A program made the position numbers and the translations under genes. Below are positions 4,652 through 7,585 of a stretch of 7,585 bases of DNA, piece after piece. This stretch comes from a bacterium (GTDB taxonomy: Bacteria > Actinomycetota > Acidimicrobiia > Spongiisociales > UBA11373): contig JABMPV010000461.1 in the NCBI GenBank assembly GCA_013202595.1, positions 1-7,585 of the forward strand, read 5' to 3'. A model generated the notes under the pieces. The model was not told the origin of the DNA. It was given only the letters and a program-made list of their open reading frames with translations, and did not search any database. The first letter of the stretch is position 1; the number at the start of each line of letters is the position of its first letter.

Positions 4652-5483
4652 CACCACGACGCCCGAAGGCGTCCCCCCGGCAGAGCCGATCGGCGATTCG
4701 CGCCGCGATCGGACAGCAGTCGTCGTAGCGGTGGCGAACCAGAAAGGTGGAGTGGGTAAGAGCACCACCGCCATCAACCTGGGTGCCGCCCTGGCATTCA
4801 TGGGAGAACGGGTGCTGGTCATCGACTCGGATCCCCAGGCAAACGCTACCTCGGGACTCGGGATCGACCACGGAGCCGTAGAGGCTTCATCGTATGACGT
4901 CATCGTGGGGGACACTCCCCTGGAAGATGCCATCGAGCCAACCAGTGTCAAGAACCTCTTCGTGGTCCCGTCGAGTATCGACCTCGCCGGTGCGGAGATC
5001 GAACTTGTGTCCCGGATGTCCCGGGAGCAACAACTCCTCCAGGCGCTCCAGGGGGCCGTAGATGCTTTTGATACGGTTCTCATCGACTGCCCCCCATCGC
5101 TCGGCCTGATAACCATCAACGCATTGACCGCGGCGAACGAGGTACTCATCCCGATCCAGTGCGAGTACTACGCACTGGAGGGAGTCAGCCAGTTGGTGCG
5201 CAACATCGAGCTGGTCAGGCGGAATCTCAACCCTCAACTGAAAGTCGAAGGTGTGGTTCTCACGATGTACGATCGTCGTACCACACTGGCCGCCGACGTG
5301 GCTGTCCAGGTGAGAGAGCACTTTGGAGACAGGGCATATCGGGTGGTGATTCCCAGGAGTATCCGACTGGCCGAGGCACCATCTTTTGGTGAACCGATCG
5401 AAGCGTTCGATCCGATGAGTCGTGGGGCGATCGCCTATCGGGCGCTCGCCAATGAGTTCAGGAGGCGACATGGCAGCGCGTAA
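4644..5483 (+). CDS. parA: Chromosome partitioning ATPase ParA (Soj)
   Basis: A 279-aa product from ATG 4644. It has the deviant Walker A KGGVGKST at residues 34-41, the A' motif IDSDPQAN (60-67), and Walker B TVLIDCPPSLG from 144. ParA binds DNA non-specifically as an ATP dimer and moves ParB-parS complexes, segregating the origin. A short Asp/Thr/Pro-rich N-terminal tail (about 22 residues) precedes the ATPase core. The start is chosen from the core length and the 8-nt overlap with the rsmG stop; further upstream in-frame codons encode unrelated sequence. The 3' end overlaps parB by 14 nt. Residues and length are normal for chromosomal ParA. Confidence 0.96.
   Translation: MDDTTTPEGVPPAEPIGDSRRDRTAVVVAVANQKGGVGKSTTAINLGAALAFMGERVLVIDSDPQANATSGLGIDHGAVEASSYDVIVGDTPLEDAIEPTSVKNLFVVPSSIDLAGAEIELVSRMSREQQLLQALQGAVDAFDTVLIDCPPSLGLITINALTAANEVLIPIQCEYYALEGVSQLVRNIELVRRNLNPQLKVEGVVLTMYDRRTTLAADVAVQVREHFGDRAYRVVIPRSIRLAEAPSFGEPIEAFDPMSRGAIAYRALANEFRRRHGSA
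5460..5465 (+). promoter_or_regulatory. Shine-Dalgarno of parB
   Basis: AGGAGG lies inside the end of parA, 4 nt before ATG 5470. It fixes the parB start over in-frame upstream GTG and ATG codons such as 5422. Confidence 0.65.
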
Positions 5484-6339
5484 GACGGGACTCGGCAGGG
5501 GCCTGGGCGCATTGCTTCCGGTCGATGACGGCATCTCGGGGTACGCGGTCATCCCGGTCAGTGATATAGATCCAAATCCGCAGCAGCCACGAGAGACCTT
5601 TGGGGGCGAGGCACTCGAGTCGCTGGCAGCATCGATCAAGGAAGTCGGGATACTGCAACCGGTAGTCGTGCGCCCGGCCGACGATGAGCAGGGACGGTTC
5701 GTCCTCGTGGCGGGGGAGCGGCGTCTCCGAGCGGCACGATTGATAGGCCTCCACGAGATCCCCGCCATTGTGCGAGCCGGCGATGACGTCTCGTCGCTGA
5801 CCGAGGCGCTCATCGAGAACGTCCAGCGTGAGGATCTGAGTCCCCTGGAAGAAGCAGCCGCCTACCGACAACTCCTGGAAGATTTTGGGTTGACGCACGA
5901 GGAGATCGGCGCCAGGATCGGGAAGAGTCGGAGTGCTGTGACCAATACGCTCCGGTTGCTGCAACTCCCGGCCAGGGTGCAAGCTCTCCTGGCGGCGGGC
6001 ACCCTGTCGGCCGGGGCCGCTCGAGCGTTACTCGGTCTCGAGGATGATCGTTTTGCCGAGCACATCGCAGCCACTGCCGCCGACGAGGGATGGTCGGTGC
6101 GTGCCGTGGAGGAGGCCGTTCGCGCCAGGCGGGGGGAGAGCGACACCGCTCGCACCGTGGTGACGAGAGAGCGTCGCGAACGGGCAGCAGAGATCATCGA
6201 ACTCGAGGAGCACCTGGGTGAGCGGCTCGGCACACCCGTCTCCATCGACTACGGCGCCAGGGGTGGCGGCAAACTGGTCATCAAGTTCGGCTCCCTCGAC
6301 GACCTCGAGCGGATCTACCTGGAGCTCTCCGGCTCCTGA
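5470..6339 (+). CDS. parB: Chromosome partitioning protein ParB (Spo0J), CTPase clamp
   Basis: A 289-aa product. The N-terminus KTGLGRGLGALLP is the ParA-interacting tail typical of chromosomal ParB. Next comes NPQQPRETF (36-44), the arginine patch GERRLRAA (82-89) used for CTP binding and spreading, and ENVQREDLSPLEEA (116-129). A helix-turn-helix follows (about 142-165, THEEIGARIGKSRSAVTNTL) that reads parS. The C-terminal dimerisation domain ends IKFGSLDDLERIYLEL. ParB loads at parS, closes into a clamp on CTP and spreads. The parS-like sites at 3884 and 3921 are its likely targets. The 3' end overlaps the opposing gene by 25 nt. All domains are intact. Confidence 0.97.
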   Translation: MAARKTGLGRGLGALLPVDDGISGYAVIPVSDIDPNPQQPRETFGGEALESLAASIKEVGILQPVVVRPADDEQGRFVLVAGERRLRAARLIGLHEIPAIVRAGDDVSSLTEALIENVQREDLSPLEEAAAYRQLLEDFGLTHEEIGARIGKSRSAVTNTLRLLQLPARVQALLAAGTLSAGAARALLGLEDDRFAEHIAATAADEGWSVRAVEEAVRARRGESDTARTVVTRERRERAAEIIELEEHLGERLGTPVSIDYGARGGGKLVIKFGSLDDLERIYLELSGS

Positions 6340-7337
6340 TCGGCCTGTTCTGCGGTCTCCCGGAGCCATCTGTGCAGTGCTGCGACGGCGGCAAGTCCCG
6401 TTCCGGCATCAGGTGATGGAACCGTGACGAGGATTGCCGGCGCCCTGGTCTCCATGAGGATGGGCATCGTCCGTCCCAGAGCCTCCAACCCGATCCTCTC
6501 TGCTACGTAGCCGGCCAGGGCTGCTCCGGCCTCGCTATGGCTGATCGCCGAGGCGAAGTAGTAGACGCCGGCGACATCGGTGCGGGGGAGTGAGAAGCCG
6601 AGCACCAGGTCGACGGCCAATTCGTTGGCCCTGGCCGCTCGCATGCGCTCAGGGGGCTGTGTGTCGGCACTCCTCGACAGGAGTGGGTGCCCGCCGTGCG
6701 ATTTCACGGCGTCGATCGCCGCAGTAGCGGCCTCCCAGGTAGTGGCAGCTTCTAGTGGGTCGCGACAGAACGGGTCTATGAGCACTCTCTGTCCTGCGAG
6801 CCCGCCGGCCCGCATCCTCATCCACTCCCGTTCCCTGACGATATCCCTTCCGAGCTTCCTGGTGGCCCTGACCATCAGGGACAACTCCTCGACGATCTTG
6901 CGCCCGACGATGCCGTCCTCGGCCATGCGGCGGTTCTGCTGGAAGTCGAGCACGGCGCGCAGGGTCCCCGGCCCGAAGATCCCGTCGACCCCCGCTACTT
7001 CGAAGCCCAACGCATCGAGGTCGTGTTGGAGGCTGGCGACGTCGTCTCCGTGGAGCATCGGCAGGCGGTAGTAGAGGAGCCGGTCTCCCATTCGGAACCC
7101 GGCGTCGACCAGGGTCCGCCAGGTCTCGCGGCCCACCATGCCATCGGCGGCCAGATTGCGCGACTCCTGGAACTCAGTGACTGCACGCCTCGTGCCCTCC
7201 CCGAACTCGGCGGGAGGATCGCCTCCGCAATCGAAATCCAAAGCCGAGAGCCGGTCCCGGATGTCCCGGACCGACTCTCCCTTGTCACCGAATCGATAGA
7301 GCGCCACGGGTCTATCGTCGCAGACGCGCGGTCGCAC
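6315..7337 (-). CDS. cwlM: CwlM-like protein: two peptidoglycan-binding repeats plus degenerate amidase_3 domain
   Basis: A 340-aa product from GTG 7337 (GTG 7307, giving 330 aa, is an alternative; neither has a clear ribosome-binding site). Two PG_binding_1 repeats cover about 17-78 and 96-152; each carries the motif F..G...AV..FQ....L..DG.VG. An N-acetylmuramoyl-L-alanine amidase (amidase_3) fold covers about 183-328. The zinc ligands are mostly lost: the DPGHGG motif is DPFCRD (188-193), the ISIHAN motif is LGFSLP (246-251), and the late catalytic Glu region is ILVTVPSP (302-309). Glu202 remains. There is no signal peptide, so it should be cytosolic. In mycobacteria CwlM, also next to trx and parB, regulates MurA and lipid II flux rather than cutting wall; a similar role is inferred. 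It follows trxA closely and is convergent with parB. Confidence 0.85.
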   Translation of the reverse strand: MRPRVCDDRPVALYRFGDKGESVRDIRDRLSALDFDCGGDPPAEFGEGTRRAVTEFQESRNLAADGMVGRETWRTLVDAGFRMGDRLLYYRLPMLHGDDVASLQHDLDALGFEVAGVDGIFGPGTLRAVLDFQQNRRMAEDGIVGRKIVEELSLMVRATRKLGRDIVREREWMRMRAGGLAGQRVLIDPFCRDPLEAATTWEAATAAIDAVKSHGGHPLLSRSADTQPPERMRAARANELAVDLVLGFSLPRTDVAGVYYFASAISHSEAGAALAGYVAERIGLEALGRTMPILMETRAPAILVTVPSPDAGTGLAAVAALHRWLRETAEQADQEPESSR

Positions 7338-7361
7338 AGCGACCGGTGTCGATGATCTCTC

Positions 7362-7514
7362 TCAGCTCAGGTATTCGCCGAGTTCTGAGATGATCGCAGC
7401 CTTGGCGCGGGCTCCGACGATCCGCTTCTTCTCGACCCCGTCCTGATAGAGGATCATGGTCGGGATGCTCATGACGTCGTGCTGCATGGCAGTCTGGGGG
7501 TTTTCATCGACGTT
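7362..7514 (-). CDS. trxA: Thioredoxin, C-terminal 50 residues (5' part replaced by fold-back)
   Basis: The frame encodes VDENPQTAMQHDVMSIPT, including the cis-proline loop SIPT, then MILYQDGVEKKRIVGARAK and a final helix ELGEYLS, the standard second half of thioredoxin, a cytosolic thiol-disulfide reductant. The WCGPC active site and the first half are missing because the sequence folds back on itself at 7514/7515. The open frame continues to ATG 7550, but those codons are only the reverse complement of the gene, so I end the real gene at 7514. The stop lies 24 nt before the cwlM-like start, suggesting a trxA-cwlM operon on the minus strand, as in other actinobacteria. Confidence 0.88.
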   Translation of the reverse strand, partial: NVDENPQTAMQHDVMSIPTMILYQDGVEKKRIVGARAKAAIISELGEYLS

Positions 7515-7585
7515 AACGTCGATGAAAACCCCCAGACTGCCATGCAGCACGACGTCATGAGCATCCCGACCATGATCCTCTATCA
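7444..7585. repeat. Perfect zero-spacer palindrome, 71-bp arms, at the window end
   Basis: Positions 7444-7514 and 7515-7585 are exact reverse complements, centred on GTTAAC (7512-7517). The left arm is genuine trxA coding sequence and the right arm its inverted copy up to the last base. A 142-bp perfect palindrome through a conserved gene is typical of a fold-back amplification or assembly artefact at a contig end. Confidence 0.95.

Noticed and set aside
4887..5813. Minus-strand 308-codon open frame opposite parA and parB
   Set aside because: Antisense shadow of well-conserved genes, no recognisable domain and no context.
7515..7550. Upstream extension of the thioredoxin frame to ATG 7550
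   Set aside because: These codons are the reverse complement of trxA itself, produced by the fold-back, and do not resemble thioredoxin.
7444..7585. Palindrome as a hairpin telomere or a transcription terminator
   Set aside because: It bisects a conserved coding sequence, has no loop or T-tract, and stops exactly at the window end, which fits an artefact better.

Overview
The window looks like the chromosome replication-origin neighbourhood of a high-GC Gram-positive bacterium (Actinomycetota; an Acidimicrobiia-like lineage is my inference). The basis is the gene order dnaA (minus) | rpmH-rnpA-yidD-yidC-jag (plus) | parS sites | rsmG-parA-parB (plus) | cwlM-trxA (minus). This is the conserved actinobacterial origin cluster, and the cwlM-like gene beside trxA and parB is typical of it.

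Layout: 1-703 is one minus-strand reading frame. Its first ~89 codons are a recognisable DnaA domain I. The rest is an M56/BlaR1-type membrane metallopeptidase with an HELAH motif that runs off the left edge. The join lies near 405-440 and is most simply an assembly or amplification chimera, although the frame is open throughout. 704-1177 is non-coding and holds several DnaA-box-like 9-mers, probably the origin and/or dnaA control region, followed by the rpmH promoter. 1178-3800 is the translation/membrane-insertion operon: ribosomal protein L34, RNase P protein, YidD, YidC and the RNA-binding protein Jag/KhpB, with overlapping or nearly touching genes. 3801-4006 holds a strong GC hairpin, two parS-like palindromes with a small hairpin between them, and a -10 element placed for a leaderless rsmG mRNA. 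4007-6339 is rsmG-parA-parB with overlapping genes. 6315-7337 (minus) encodes two peptidoglycan-binding repeats plus an amidase_3 fold that has lost most of its zinc ligands, a CwlM-like pseudoamidase. 7362-7514 (minus) is the C-terminal part of thioredoxin, cut off by a perfect 71-bp-arm palindrome at the right edge.

How the genes work together: ParB would load on the nearby parS sites and ParA would move the origin. DnaA boxes lie beside the truncated dnaA. YidC, YidD and Jag serve membrane protein insertion and envelope growth. RnpA and RpmH serve RNA maturation and ribosome assembly. The CwlM-like protein probably regulates peptidoglycan synthesis rather than cleaving wall.

Both ends of the window look structurally abnormal: a mid-gene join on the left and a zero-spacer fold-back on the right. 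The central ~6.8 kb is coherent; the terminal joins should be treated as suspect. I see no tRNA, rRNA, CRISPR array or insertion sequence.
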